Shown here piece after piece: positions 16,294-24,547 of a DNA stretch of 64,000 nucleotides. The notes beneath the pieces are model-generated. The model worked only from the letters and a program-made list of their open reading frames with translations. It searched no databases and was not told the origin of the DNA. Each line of letters opens with the position of its first letter. Position 1 is the first letter of the stretch. Position numbers and translations under genes: made by a program. Source of the stretch: Fulvivirga imtechensis AK7 (GTDB taxonomy: Bacteria > Bacteroidota > Bacteroidia > Cytophagales > Cyclobacteriaceae); NCBI RefSeq assembly GCF_000331535.1, contig NZ_AMZN01000014.1, positions 124,001 through 188,000 of the forward strand. Direction: 5' to 3'.

Positions 16294-16925
16294 CGTAGAG
16301 CACTACATCATCCACCAGCTCAGCGGAATGAACCTGAACACCCAGGTGCTGGAAGAACCGAAAGCTAACTATGGCAAGGGTACCGCTCGCCGCAAGAGAT
16401 TAATCGCGGTGTAAATGAAGTGCTCGTTGAGTCAGAATTGAAAGAGGCGCTGATCAGGCTCAACCCGGCTATTGAAGCACAACACGAGCTGGCTGATGAA
16501 GTAATTTTAAACTCAGGACCATACTGATTTCGGTCAAAGCGAACGGCTTGAAGAGCTCAGAGACCGGGCGGAACAAGGTTTGATCACCTCTATTGAGTTT
16601 GTCAAGGAATTATGCAAGCTGGCAAAAGAAACTGTTCAGGCCGAAAAAGAACTGGAAGAGGAAATCAAAGAAAAATCCCCTAAAGCCGCTTTAACAGAAT
16701 TGTTTTTAGAATTAAAAACGGACAAAGCCCCCGCTGTAGTGGAACGAATAGTGCATGATATCGATGCTATTGTGCGGGGTGGTTAACTTTCCCGGATGGC
16801 AAAATACTTCTTCAGGGGAACGGGAAGTACAAAAATCTTTGCGTAAAGCACTTTTAAAATATCAGCTTCACAAGGATCAGGTGCTGTTTGACCGGGCTTA
16901 TGCTTATATCAAAGAGTATTATTAG
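16271..16925 (+). pseudogene. hsdR: hsdR remnant: N- and C-terminal ends of a type I restriction subunit
   Basis: The first 48 codons read FNKLNSVEHYIIHQLSG and onward, the canonical HsdR start. After a frameshift near 16400 comes RGVNEVLVESELKEALIRLN to ELADEV (about 16405-16503). The roughly 800 central codons with the endonuclease and helicase domains are missing. Sequence resumes at about 16525 with FGQSERLEELRDRAEQGL, runs through a 68-residue open stretch (16580-16786), shifts frame once more near 16780, and closes VVNFPGWQNTSSGEREVQ to YAYIKEYY at 16925, the standard HsdR C-terminus. One large deletion and at least two frameshifts make it non-functional. No hsdM or hsdS remains. Confidence 0.85.
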
Positions 16926-17673
16926 AGCTTTTCAGTGATCTGATCACTGCACGCAGTGAAGTGGATTAAGAAAACTTTTCAAAACCTCACCCATCAAAAT
17001 TCTGTGAGTATACTACAGCTTGTGCTAAGGCTATTCTCCCCAACCATAACAAATATTTAACATTTAATGACTGCCTGCGTAACAGTTAATAAAGAACTTA
17101 GCTGAAAGTAAGTGAAAAATTCTTCATTAGCCGATGAACTATCACTGCACTTTATGGTTAGTACTCTGGTTGCGACCGGAGGAAGCCGAAAGTGATGAGA
17201 AGATATAGAAATGTCGGGTGAGGCTGTTGGGTTTAGGTTGAAAATATAATTTGACAGCCCCCCGGACATTTCCCGTAAATCAAAACCCTGAACGGGTGTG
17301 GGTTATTAATGCATCAACATCTTTGGTAGATCAAATGTTTTGGCGCGCCTAAAAATGTGTGTTTGAACGATTAATTGAAAGGAAAATTGCTGTGGGCTTC
17401 TTGCTCGGGCTGAACTTCAAAAACTCTTGCCTTGTTCTGCCGAGGCTATGCAAGGGCGAGGTGGAAAAGGAGGCTGCTAAGGGGAGGTGACAAACTTTAC
17501 TAATCCTTGAAGGCTTAGTAAAGTAGCTAACTACCTTAGAATGACTGACAATAAAGGAAAGTCGACCATTTAAACTTAACCTTTCATTTCCGACAACACA
17601 CCCACCCATTGCTGCTAACACGGTTATCTGCTATATTTACTTCAACTCTGTGATTCCAAAAAACCACTATGAA
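16926..17673. other. Gene-free stretch after the hsdR remnant
   Basis: It holds a CAGTGATCTGATCACTG near-palindrome (16934-16950), a short copy of the nested-element interior (about 16984-17030), and a 29-base perfect repeat hairpin (17495-17523). Open frames on the minus strand (around 17057-17269 and 17349-17621) have no protein-like features and I do not call them. Confidence 0.5.
17495..17523. repeat. 29-base hairpin, copy 1
   Basis: CTTTACTAA-TCCTTGAAGGC-TTAGTAAAG forms a hairpin, and the 29 bases are identical to the copy at 20443-20471. Confidence 0.8.
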
Positions 17674-18594
17674 ATGTACTCAACAATTAAATTCTACCTT
17701 TTAATAACGGCTTCCATGGCTATTTACGCTTGTAATGGCTCGAAAACTTCAAACGAAGAAGCAAGTGCTGACGCTGATGCAACAGCGTCCCCAGAAGTTC
17801 GTGTAAACAATAATGGCGTATTTATAGCTCATAAAAGCTGTGGTGATGGGGATACAACCTTGTTGTTTGTACACGGATGGGCTATTGATCAAACGTATTG
17901 GTCTGGCCAGGTAGAGGCATTTTGCCCTGATTACCGGGTGGTGACAATAGATCTCCCCGGCCATGGCAGTTCCGGATCGGATAGAGATAGTTGGACCGTT
18001 GAAGATTATGCCGGTGATGTAAAAGCCGTCATTGACCAACTCCATTTGAATAACGTGATCCTGATCGGTCATTCGATGGCCGGGGACATCATTCTAGAGG
18101 CAGGCATCAATAATGACAAAGTCATTGCGCTGGTTGGTGTAGACAATTTTAAAGATGTTGGCTTTGAATATACCGAAGAAATTCAGGCGCAAATATCTGG
18201 GTTCATAGATCAGTTAAAGACCAACTTTGATACAGTGGCGACCGCATATTCCAAAACCTATCTTTTTCACCCGACTACGGACAGCGCTATTGTCGACAGG
18301 GTGATTACTAATGTGGTAGAAATCGACTCATCCATAGCCACAACAACCTTACAAAAGTTGTTTGAGTATGCACCAAAAGAGGCTGATCGCCTGTCACAGC
18401 TCGATAAAGAGCTTTACCTGATCAACAGCAGTGCAACCCCTACTGATTCCACAGGTTTGAAATCGACAGGAGTTTCCTATAAAATACTGGACATTGGCCC
18501 TACCGGACATTACCCTATGGTTGAGGCTCCTGAAAAGTTTAATACCTTGCTGCGATCGGCATTGGAAGATATAAACGCTGATGCCAATGAATGA
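17674..18594 (+). CDS. Alpha/beta-hydrolase lipoprotein
   Basis: This 306-residue protein has a lipoprotein-type signal ending at C20 (MAIYAC), an acidic low-complexity linker (about 21-45) and an alpha/beta-hydrolase fold. The oxyanion HG lies in LLFVHGWA (66-67), the nucleophile S134 is in the elbow IGHSMAG, and the catalytic histidine is near the C-terminus in TGHYPM. The ATG at 17674 is preferred because the upstream GTG frame would place charged residues before the signal peptide. The substrate is unknown; the family includes esterases, lactonases and haloperoxidases. It is probably anchored in the envelope facing the periplasm. Both flanks are repeat DNA, so it is transcriptionally isolated. 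Confidence 0.8.
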   Translation: MYSTIKFYLLITASMAIYACNGSKTSNEEASADADATASPEVRVNNNGVFIAHKSCGDGDTTLLFVHGWAIDQTYWSGQVEAFCPDYRVVTIDLPGHGSSGSDRDSWTVEDYAGDVKAVIDQLHLNNVILIGHSMAGDIILEAGINNDKVIALVGVDNFKDVGFEYTEEIQAQISGFIDQLKTNFDTVATAYSKTYLFHPTTDSAIVDRVITNVVEIDSSIATTTLQKLFEYAPKEADRLSQLDKELYLINSSATPTDSTGLKSTGVSYKILDIGPTGHYPMVEAPEKFNTLLRSALEDINADANE

Positions 18595-18662
18595 CGTTTG
18601 ATCATCTGATCACTGAAGCCGCAAAAAAGGCGTAGCCAAGTTCAGTTCCAATTGATCTTACA

Positions 18663-18856
18663 TAATTAACGTGAGTTCGATATAGTAGAACCGATTAAAT
18701 TGTATTCGTATCTAAAACAGACCTAAAAATCTCTTTTTGAGGTCATTCTGCCTGTCCCGAACTTGCCTCGGGGGAGGCCAACAACTTAGGAAGATCCTTC
18801 CTCACGTCAGGATGACTTCCTTTTTTAAGCATTTTATATCGAACTCACGTTAATTA
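18663..18856. mobile_element. MITE-like element, copy A (intact ends)
   Basis: This 194-bp element is bounded by a perfect 22-bp terminal inverted repeat. The left end at 18663-18684 reads TAATTAACGTGAGTTCGA and onward; its exact reverse complement is at 18835-18856. It has no coding capacity. The interior has CCTGTCCCGAACTTGCC and GTCATCCTGAC-type (reverse strand) motifs shared with copies at 12601-13120 and 36483-36660. It lies between the hydrolase gene and the operators of hipBST locus 2. Confidence 0.85.
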
Positions 18857-18891
18857 TATTCAATTGCGTATAATTTCAGGATATTAAGCAA

Positions 18892-18955
18892 TATTATACG
18901 TAAAAGCATATAATAAGCTTTTTTTTGTTATATTTGTATGTAAATGCATATAACA
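18892..18955 (+). promoter_or_regulatory. Operators and promoter of hipBST locus 2
   Basis: Two inverted repeats precede hipB: TATTATACG...GCATATAATA (18892-18915, imperfect) and TGTTATAT-N14-ATATAACA (18926-18955), whose last base is the A of the start codon. Both contain a TAAAwGCATATAA half. The left arm of the second contains TATATTTG (18929-18936), a match to the Bacteroidota -7 box TAnnTTTG, so repressor binding would cover the promoter. Confidence 0.65.
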
Positions 18956-19170
18956 TGAATGAATTATCAAACTTTGTAAAGACCCGAAGAAAGCATTTGG
19001 GCTTAACTCAGGAAGAATTTGCAGAAAAAGCGGGAGTAGCCCTCACAGTTATTAGAAAGATTGAGCAAGGTAAAGAAAACCTCAGTTTGACGAAGGTCAA
19101 TCAGGTGTTGCAAATGTTTGGTCATGTTTTAGGCCCAATAAATATGAATCATGCGGCAAGGAATAATTAA
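18955..19170 (+). CDS. hipB: HipB-like HTH DNA-binding protein, locus 2
   Basis: This 71-residue XRE-type protein has the HTH GLTQEEFAEKAGVALTVIRK and IEQGKENLSLTKVNQVLQMF. I chose the ATG at 18955 because it follows the operator palindrome and gives the usual HipB length. An upstream in-frame start at 18925 would lie within the operator. It overlaps hipS by 20 bp. It shares fold but little sequence with the HipB of locus 1, and the operator sequences of the two loci also differ, so cross-regulation is unlikely. Confidence 0.85.
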   Translation: MNELSNFVKTRRKHLGLTQEEFAEKAGVALTVIRKIEQGKENLSLTKVNQVLQMFGHVLGPINMNHAARNN

Positions 19171-19486
19171 ATACAACAACGTAAGGGCTGGCCTTTTGAC
19201 TGAGGAAGATAATGGAGAGTATTTGTTTGTATATGATGAAAATTACGTCCGAACCCACCCTGACCAATTCATTACTTTTCAAATGCCCGTATCCACAGGG
19301 CCATACAGAAGCAAGAGATTGTTCCCGTTTTTCGATGGGCTAATTCCGGAAGGATGGCTGTTAAATATTGCTGCTGAAAGCTGGAAAATTAACAAGAATG
19401 ACCGCATGGGACTGCTTCTTGCCTGTTGTCAAAATGCTATTGGTGCGGTAAGCGTTCACCCTGTTAATACTGAAGCCGATGCCTAA
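19151..19486 (+). CDS. hipS: HipS-like antitoxin (HipA N-terminal subdomain), locus 2
   Basis: This 111-residue protein is the detached HipA N-subdomain 1: IKYNNVRAGLLTEEDNGEYL, the FITFQMPVS strand, LFPFFDGLIPEGWLL and MGLLLACCQNAIGAVSVHP. The PFFDGLIPEG block is closer to standard HipA than its equivalent in locus 1. The gene overlaps hipB by 20 bp and hipT by 8 bp. By analogy with HipBST it should block the kinase. Confidence 0.8.
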   Translation: MRQGIIKYNNVRAGLLTEEDNGEYLFVYDENYVRTHPDQFITFQMPVSTGPYRSKRLFPFFDGLIPEGWLLNIAAESWKINKNDRMGLLLACCQNAIGAVSVHPVNTEADA

Positions 19487-20423
19487 ATGCTTGTATTGCT
19501 ATAAGGAATTGGATGAAAACCATGTTGACTATCATCCGAAGTGTATCAAAGCATTCTTTGGAACAAATCATGCTCCCGTTTTACCATATCGATTATCGGA
19601 TATGGAAAAATTGGCAAAAAAAGTAGCAGAACTATCCATATCTGTTCCGGGCGTTCAGCCAAAATTGTCTTTGGGATGGATAAAAAATGAATTGAAAAAT
19701 GGCCATCAGGGGCGATTAACCATTATGGATGCTTTAGAGGGGCATTATATATTAAAACCGCAAAATGCGGAATATCCTCAGATGCCTGAAAACGAGCATC
19801 TTTCCATGAAATTAGCGGAACTGTTTAAAATTGATATTGTACCTGTTAATCTGATTCGCCTGGAATCCGGCGAATTGTGTTTCATTACCAAGCGAATTGA
19901 TCGTAATCCGGATGGATCAAAAAGTCACATGATCGATTTTCTACAGATCCTTGAATTGGCAGATAAATACAAGGGTACAATGGAAACCTTGGGAAGAACC
20001 ATTGGAGATTTATCAGTGAACACTTTATTAGACAAATTGCGATTTTTTGAATCTACGGTTTTCAACTTCATCATTGGCAACAACGATATGCACCTTAGAA
20101 ACTATTCGATGTGGATGTCAGATATGGGCTGGGTACTTTCGCCTTTCTATGACCTTTTAAATGTAAAATTGATACTCCCCAAGGATAAAGAAGATATGGC
20201 CTTGCTATTGGGTGGTAAAAAAGAAAGTTTCAATAAAGGTTATTTTGACCGCTTTGGCACCGCTTTGAAATTAAATGACAAGCAAATACGTGCCGTGTAT
20301 AAAAAACTTGCAAAGTGGCTACCGGAAGCTACTCAATTGATAGAAAGCTCTTTCCTGGAGGCTGATCGGAAAAAAGCCTATAAGGAATTAATATCTCAAC
20401 GCGCAAGACTTTTTACCTTGTAA
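19479..20423 (+). CDS. hipT: HipT-like Ser/Thr kinase toxin, locus 2
   Basis: This 314-residue kinase core has Gly-loop SVPGVQPK at 55-62 (S53 and S55 candidate autophosphorylation sites), ATP-contacting ILKP (K93), catalytic NNDMHLRNYS (D203) and metal-binding D225 in SPFYDL. The N-terminus has a Cys/His cluster, CLYC...HPKC (C4, C7, H19, C22), that could bind zinc, a feature only hinted at in locus 1 (C9, C24). Kinase function is likely intact and the substrate is unknown. The locus is bounded by the MITE upstream and a repeat hairpin downstream. Confidence 0.85.
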   Translation: MPKCLYCYKELDENHVDYHPKCIKAFFGTNHAPVLPYRLSDMEKLAKKVAELSISVPGVQPKLSLGWIKNELKNGHQGRLTIMDALEGHYILKPQNAEYPQMPENEHLSMKLAELFKIDIVPVNLIRLESGELCFITKRIDRNPDGSKSHMIDFLQILELADKYKGTMETLGRTIGDLSVNTLLDKLRFFESTVFNFIIGNNDMHLRNYSMWMSDMGWVLSPFYDLLNVKLILPKDKEDMALLLGGKKESFNKGYFDRFGTALKLNDKQIRAVYKKLAKWLPEATQLIESSFLEADRKKAYKELISQRARLFTL

Positions 20424-20442
20424 CCCAACAATACTTCTAAAA

Positions 20443-20471
20443 CTTTACTAATCCTTGAAGGCTTAGTAAAG
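20443..20471. terminator. 29-base hairpin, copy 2
   Basis: Identical to 17495-17523. It lies exactly between the convergent hipT and metallo-beta-lactamase-fold genes, so it could end transcription from both sides, although it has no long T run. Confidence 0.5.
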
Positions 20472-20478
20472 TAGGTAA

Positions 20479-21510
20479 TTATCTCAAATCCCGGCCTTCT
20501 CCCTCTTCCAGCACCCAAAATTCATCGGATGGAATATTTTGCTCCTTCAGGGCTTTCTGCAGGTCCTCCACAGGTTCCCGCTGACCATCATCGCCTAGCG
20601 GGAAGGTGCCGAAATGGATGGCAACGCTTTGTTGCGAATTGATATCCTTATGCACCTGCACGGCCTCTTCCGGTGAGATATGTACGGGAGACATAAACCA
20701 TTTGGGCACATAAGCGCCAATGGGGATCAACGACAGCTTGATCGGTGCAAAACTTTGCCCCACTTCTTTGAAGATATTTTGGTCATAGCCTGTGTCTCCC
20801 ACATAGTAAATATTGCCATCAGCTCTTTTGAGTACGAACCCACACCACAGGGTGGCATCTCTGTCCAGCATACCGCGGCCTGAGAAATGTTGTGCAGGCA
20901 CTGAAGCCACGACTAACTCCGGGTTAAGTGGCATTTCCTGCCACCAGTCCAGGCTCACCACCTTCTCGATATCCAGGCTCTTCATGTACTTATCCACACC
21001 CAGGGGAACAACAAACATCGGTTGGAAAATGTCATAGAGTCGTTTTACCGTGGGTTTATCAAGATGGTCGTAGTGGTTATGGGAGATGAGTACGAAATCG
21101 ATCGGGGGCAGGTCTTCGAAGCGGATGCCGGGAGGGCGCATCCTTTGAGGGCCTAGTTTTGTGAAGGGGCTGACTCTTTGGCTGTAGACCGGGTCTGTGA
21201 GAATGTTTACCCCGTCTACCTGGATGAGAAAAGACGAATGGTTGATGAATGTTATCCTAACCGAGTGCGTGATTTCAGGTGGCTTTGGACCGTAACTGAC
21301 GTCCAGCTTCTTCCATGGCCCCTGATCGCGCTGTGTCATCCATTTCAACACCTGAGCAAATCCCTGGGCCGATGCTCCTGAGGGGTTTTTGAATTGCTTT
21401 CCATCAAAATGAGCCATTTTAGGCCCTTCATGCTTCGGTGCAGATATGGACATCCCGATAATGACCGGAATGATGAAAATTAAAAGGATTGCGCCTATGA
21501 TCCAGAGCAT
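20479..21510 (-). CDS. Metallo-beta-lactamase-fold hydrolase, NAPE-PLD/UlaG-like
   Basis: This 343-residue protein has one N-terminal membrane helix (residues 2-21) and an MBL domain with the metal signature SHNHYDHLD (H144, H146, D148, H149). Further typical blocks are FINHSSFLIQVDGVNILTDP, VYYVGDTGYDQN-like IYYVGDTGYD, and a late AIHFGTFPLG. The sequence order fits the NAPE-PLD-like lipid phosphodiesterases (PF12706), which in bacteria act on phospholipids or on unknown phosphodiesters. The anchor suggests the active domain faces the periplasm. It has no operon partner. Confidence 0.8.
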   Translation of the reverse strand: MLWIIGAILLIFIIPVIIGMSISAPKHEGPKMAHFDGKQFKNPSGASAQGFAQVLKWMTQRDQGPWKKLDVSYGPKPPEITHSVRITFINHSSFLIQVDGVNILTDPVYSQRVSPFTKLGPQRMRPPGIRFEDLPPIDFVLISHNHYDHLDKPTVKRLYDIFQPMFVVPLGVDKYMKSLDIEKVVSLDWWQEMPLNPELVVASVPAQHFSGRGMLDRDATLWCGFVLKRADGNIYYVGDTGYDQNIFKEVGQSFAPIKLSLIPIGAYVPKWFMSPVHISPEEAVQVHKDINSQQSVAIHFGTFPLGDDGQREPVEDLQKALKEQNIPSDEFWVLEEGEGRDLR

Positions 21511-21528
21511 TGTTTGTTTGTCAGTTGT

Positions 21529-21604
21529 TTAAGAAAACGTCTGTGGTCTTGTTATGTTTGGCTCGGAAATGCTTATCGCGGAACTGCATGGGCAACGTTT
21601 CTTA
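21529..21604. repeat. Short copy of the TAAGAAAACG inverted-repeat family
   Basis: TTAAGAAAACGT at 21529-21540 and AACGTTTCTTA at 21594-21604 are inverted. The same arms bound the inner part of the larger element at 38701-38855. Confidence 0.5.
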
Positions 21605-21733
21605 TAGGTATTTATTTTTTACCACAGAGTTAACAGAGGTATACTTGAGAAACACGGAGAGATTTCTCTGAGCCCTCTGCTTCTCCTCAGTTTGCTCTGC
21701 GGTTAGTCCACACCCTAAAAGATAGGCAAATGT

Positions 21734-21976
21734 TTACAGAAAGCCCACCACCGGCTGGTGGTCTTCCAGCACCTCCGCTTTAAACCCAGCCTCCTCCACC
21801 ACACGCATCAGCTTGTCAAAATCCACAGACCTGTTTTTACATTCCACCCTCAAAATGTTATCCACATCCTCCAGGTCAAAATTTATAGTAGCCAATGGGA
21901 AGATGTAGGAAAGGAGGCGAAACACCCTCTCTGCATCTTCTTTTCGATCAATATCGGTTTTAAATACTTCTACCAT
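21734..21976 (-). CDS. Small HMA-like protein
   Basis: This 80-residue acidic protein opens MVEVFKTDIDRKEDAERVF and closes FKAEVLEDHQP, a beta-alpha-beta-beta-alpha-beta pattern like the heavy-metal-associated (ferredoxin-like) fold. The usual CxxC metal site is absent, so it probably does not bind copper. It starts 12 bp after the TonB-dependent receptor stop and is likely in the same operon. Its function is unknown. Confidence 0.6.
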   Translation of the reverse strand: MVEVFKTDIDRKEDAERVFRLLSYIFPLATINFDLEDVDNILRVECKNRSVDFDKLMRVVEEAGFKAEVLEDHQPVVGFL

Positions 21977-21988
21977 GGATCATAAACA

Positions 21989-24391
21989 TTAAAATTGTAC
22001 CCTGTACATCACATCGGGAAAGAACCCTATTTGCTCCACGAGGTCAACGGCATCGGTCACCTCGTTATATCTTCTCACAAACTCATTTTTCCGGTTGGTC
22101 ACATTTTGAAGGTCCACAAAAAACTGGTGCGAAACATTCCGTTTCTTGCTGTTTAGTCTTACCCCAAACTTCACATCCCACCGGAAGTAAGGATCATATC
22201 GCTCGGAAAACGCAATGTCATCCCTTCTGATCTCCCTGCCCGCATTAGCGCGTGTAGCCTCCAGATCTACTGGAGAATACGGCTTGCCGCCCGATGTTGT
22301 CAGCTTAGTGTCAAAAGTCCAGGCATTCCTGCCTCCTGCGCCAAACTTCCATTCCTTGCCAAACAGCAGGTTATAGACTACATTATTGTTAAAGGCCGTG
22401 TTTCTTTCAACCCCATCGCTGCCTTTGTACTTAGATTCATATACGGATGTAGTCATCAGAAGGTAATAGCCGCGGCTAAAAAATTTTTCAAGCGTTAGCT
22501 CCACACCATAATTAGTTCCCGTGCCTTCGTTCACCAGTGATCCTTCCTCATTGAACACAAAGTCTGCTCCTTCGTTGAGCACGGAGTAGCTTCCAGGCAC
22601 GCTTTCCACGGGCACATCAAACAAATTTTGATAGTAGAGTTCCGTCTTCAGGCGCCAGTCTGTACCAAAGTTGCGGTCATAGGCCAACACGTAGTGATGG
22701 CTTTTGATGAAATCGAGGTGCTGGTTGGTACGCTCGTAAACGCCCGGAGCCACCTGTTCTTCAAAAAAGAGCACTGGCGTGGGAACGGCTTGGGCGTGCA
22801 GCCCATAAGCAGCACTTAGTCTTTGACCTGGTGAAAGCTGCCAGCTTACTGCGGCACGAGGCTCTAAAGCGAAGTCTTTGGTATAGTCAAGATATTGGCT
22901 GTGCAGTCCGAAAGTAATACTTAGGTTATCAGTCAGCTTATTTTCTGCCTGCGCAAAAATCTGACTGAGCGTGTACGTATCGTCAATATTCCTTATTGTA
23001 ATGAAGTAATCCGGCACTTCGTCACCATCGTTGTCGGGAATGTCTGACCGGTTGTCTCTGTCTGTAACAGCAAGGTCAGCCTCGTATCGCTCTATCAAAG
23101 CTCCTGCTTTCAGGCTCCATCTGGCATTAAACTTCTTATTCAGAGCAGAGGTCAGTGTATACCTGTTTTCTCTGGTAGATGAATTGACAGCCCGGTACTT
23201 CCTGATCAGAATATCTTCCGCGTCTTTGATCAGATTGTCTTGCAGGTATTCATTAAAATTGGTTGAAGCACCGATGGCTGTTTTTATAAAAGTAGTTTTG
23301 TTTATCCTGAGCAAATGGCTCAATCCCACTAGTCCCAACTGGTTATCCACATAGGCATCCTCATTGGGGTTGGCAAAAAGGTCATCCTCCTCTACCTTAT
23401 CCCCATCGAAGTCGATACTGCTGAGTCCACCCAGACCAAAAAGCTCAAACTTCCCTGCTTTAGATTCTCCGAAATTGATCTTAAAGGAAAAATCCTGGTA
23501 GTAGGGTACGGCAGTAGTTCCTGTTGCAGCCAGGCTGGCTATTCCATAGCGATAGGACGCAACAAATGAAGCGTTATTGGCCTGCCTGATAGGTCCTTCA
23601 GCCATAAACTCTACCCCGCTAAAAGCACTCACCTGACCGGTAAACTCATAGGTGTCAGTATTACCATTCCTGAAGTTCACATCAAACACAGCGGCATTGG
23701 CATTACCATATTCAGCAGGAAATGCTCCCGTCAGGAAGTCAGAAGTCCTGAGCAGGTTGGTGTTCAGCGCATTAACCGGTCCACCAGTAGTGCCTTGGGT
23801 GGCAAAATGATTGGTAGTGGCAATAGGTATCCCTTCTATTCTCCACAATAGACCTACCGGTGAGTTGCCACGAACCACGATATCATTTCGCGAATCGTTT
23901 GGCGCGCTAACCCCCGCAAAGGTGGTGGCCAGGCGTGCCACATCATTACGCCCCCCGGAAAAGCGTGTCACCTCCTCAAGGCTGAATGTGCGGGCGCTTA
24001 CTTTGGCCAGCTCATTCAACGGCAGGTCCTTGTCAGCCTCAGAAGTGATCACGATCTCATCCAGTCTCTCAACAGACTCTTCCAGCCTGAGCTCCAGTAC
24101 CACTTCTTTCCCGGCTGTCACCAACACATTGGGTACAGTAATGCTTTTGTAACCTACATACTGCACGGACAGGGTCTGCCTGCCTACAGCTACATTCTCA
24201 ATACGAAAATAACCTTCAGTATCCGTTGCTCCTCCTTTTATAGGATCACAACCTACCAATGTCACAGTAGCCCCGATTAGCGGATAATCTGCCTGGGCGT
24301 CCAGTATCCTGCCTTTGATCACCTGTGTTTGTGTCCACCCGGAGACGACCAGACCAAAAAATCCAACAGTAAAAAGCAATAATGTTTTCAT
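21989..24391 (-). CDS. TonB-dependent receptor with carboxypeptidase-like N-terminal domain
   Basis: This 800-residue outer-membrane receptor has a signal peptide (1-20), a carboxypeptidase-regulatory-like beta-sandwich (about 24-112; VIKGRILDAQADYPLIGATV, YVGYKSITV), a plug domain (about 120-225; RNDIVVRGNSPVGLLWRIEG) and a 22-strand-type barrel ending in an aromatic residue (VMYRVQF). It lacks a SusD partner, so it is not a typical SusCD glycan importer; siderophore, metal or peptide import are possible. It is divergent from a LytS/LytTR operon, with candidate LytTR sites in between (24548-24582), and is followed by a small HMA-like gene. The regulator pair may therefore control it. Confidence 0.85.
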   Translation of the reverse strand: MKTLLLFTVGFFGLVVSGWTQTQVIKGRILDAQADYPLIGATVTLVGCDPIKGGATDTEGYFRIENVAVGRQTLSVQYVGYKSITVPNVLVTAGKEVVLELRLEESVERLDEIVITSEADKDLPLNELAKVSARTFSLEEVTRFSGGRNDVARLATTFAGVSAPNDSRNDIVVRGNSPVGLLWRIEGIPIATTNHFATQGTTGGPVNALNTNLLRTSDFLTGAFPAEYGNANAAVFDVNFRNGNTDTYEFTGQVSAFSGVEFMAEGPIRQANNASFVASYRYGIASLAATGTTAVPYYQDFSFKINFGESKAGKFELFGLGGLSSIDFDGDKVEEDDLFANPNEDAYVDNQLGLVGLSHLLRINKTTFIKTAIGASTNFNEYLQDNLIKDAEDILIRKYRAVNSSTRENRYTLTSALNKKFNARWSLKAGALIERYEADLAVTDRDNRSDIPDNDGDEVPDYFITIRNIDDTYTLSQIFAQAENKLTDNLSITFGLHSQYLDYTKDFALEPRAAVSWQLSPGQRLSAAYGLHAQAVPTPVLFFEEQVAPGVYERTNQHLDFIKSHHYVLAYDRNFGTDWRLKTELYYQNLFDVPVESVPGSYSVLNEGADFVFNEEGSLVNEGTGTNYGVELTLEKFFSRGYYLLMTTSVYESKYKGSDGVERNTAFNNNVVYNLLFGKEWKFGAGGRNAWTFDTKLTTSGGKPYSPVDLEATRANAGREIRRDDIAFSERYDPYFRWDVKFGVRLNSKKRNVSHQFFVDLQNVTNRKNEFVRRYNEVTDAVDLVEQIGFFPDVMYRVQF

Positions 24392-24547
24392 AGTAAAGGC
24401 TTGAAGTTACACCCTAAACTAGGGGTTTACTTGTACCTTGTAAATGGGAAAACCCGTGAACACGGGAATTATCGAAGTTAAAGCTGGATTTGGCGGCATG
24501 GACGCGCCTCTTCTCATTTTTTGAAAATAAAAAGGCCTTAATTAACA

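Noticed and set aside
17349-17621. 90-codon minus-strand frame in the repeat-rich gap before the hydrolase gene
   Set aside because: It runs through the repeated 29-base hairpin and has no domain features; likely chance.
1-20500. Possible prophage or integrative element
   Set aside because: No integrase, transposase, phage structural, portal or conjugation gene was seen, and no tRNA gene borders the region.
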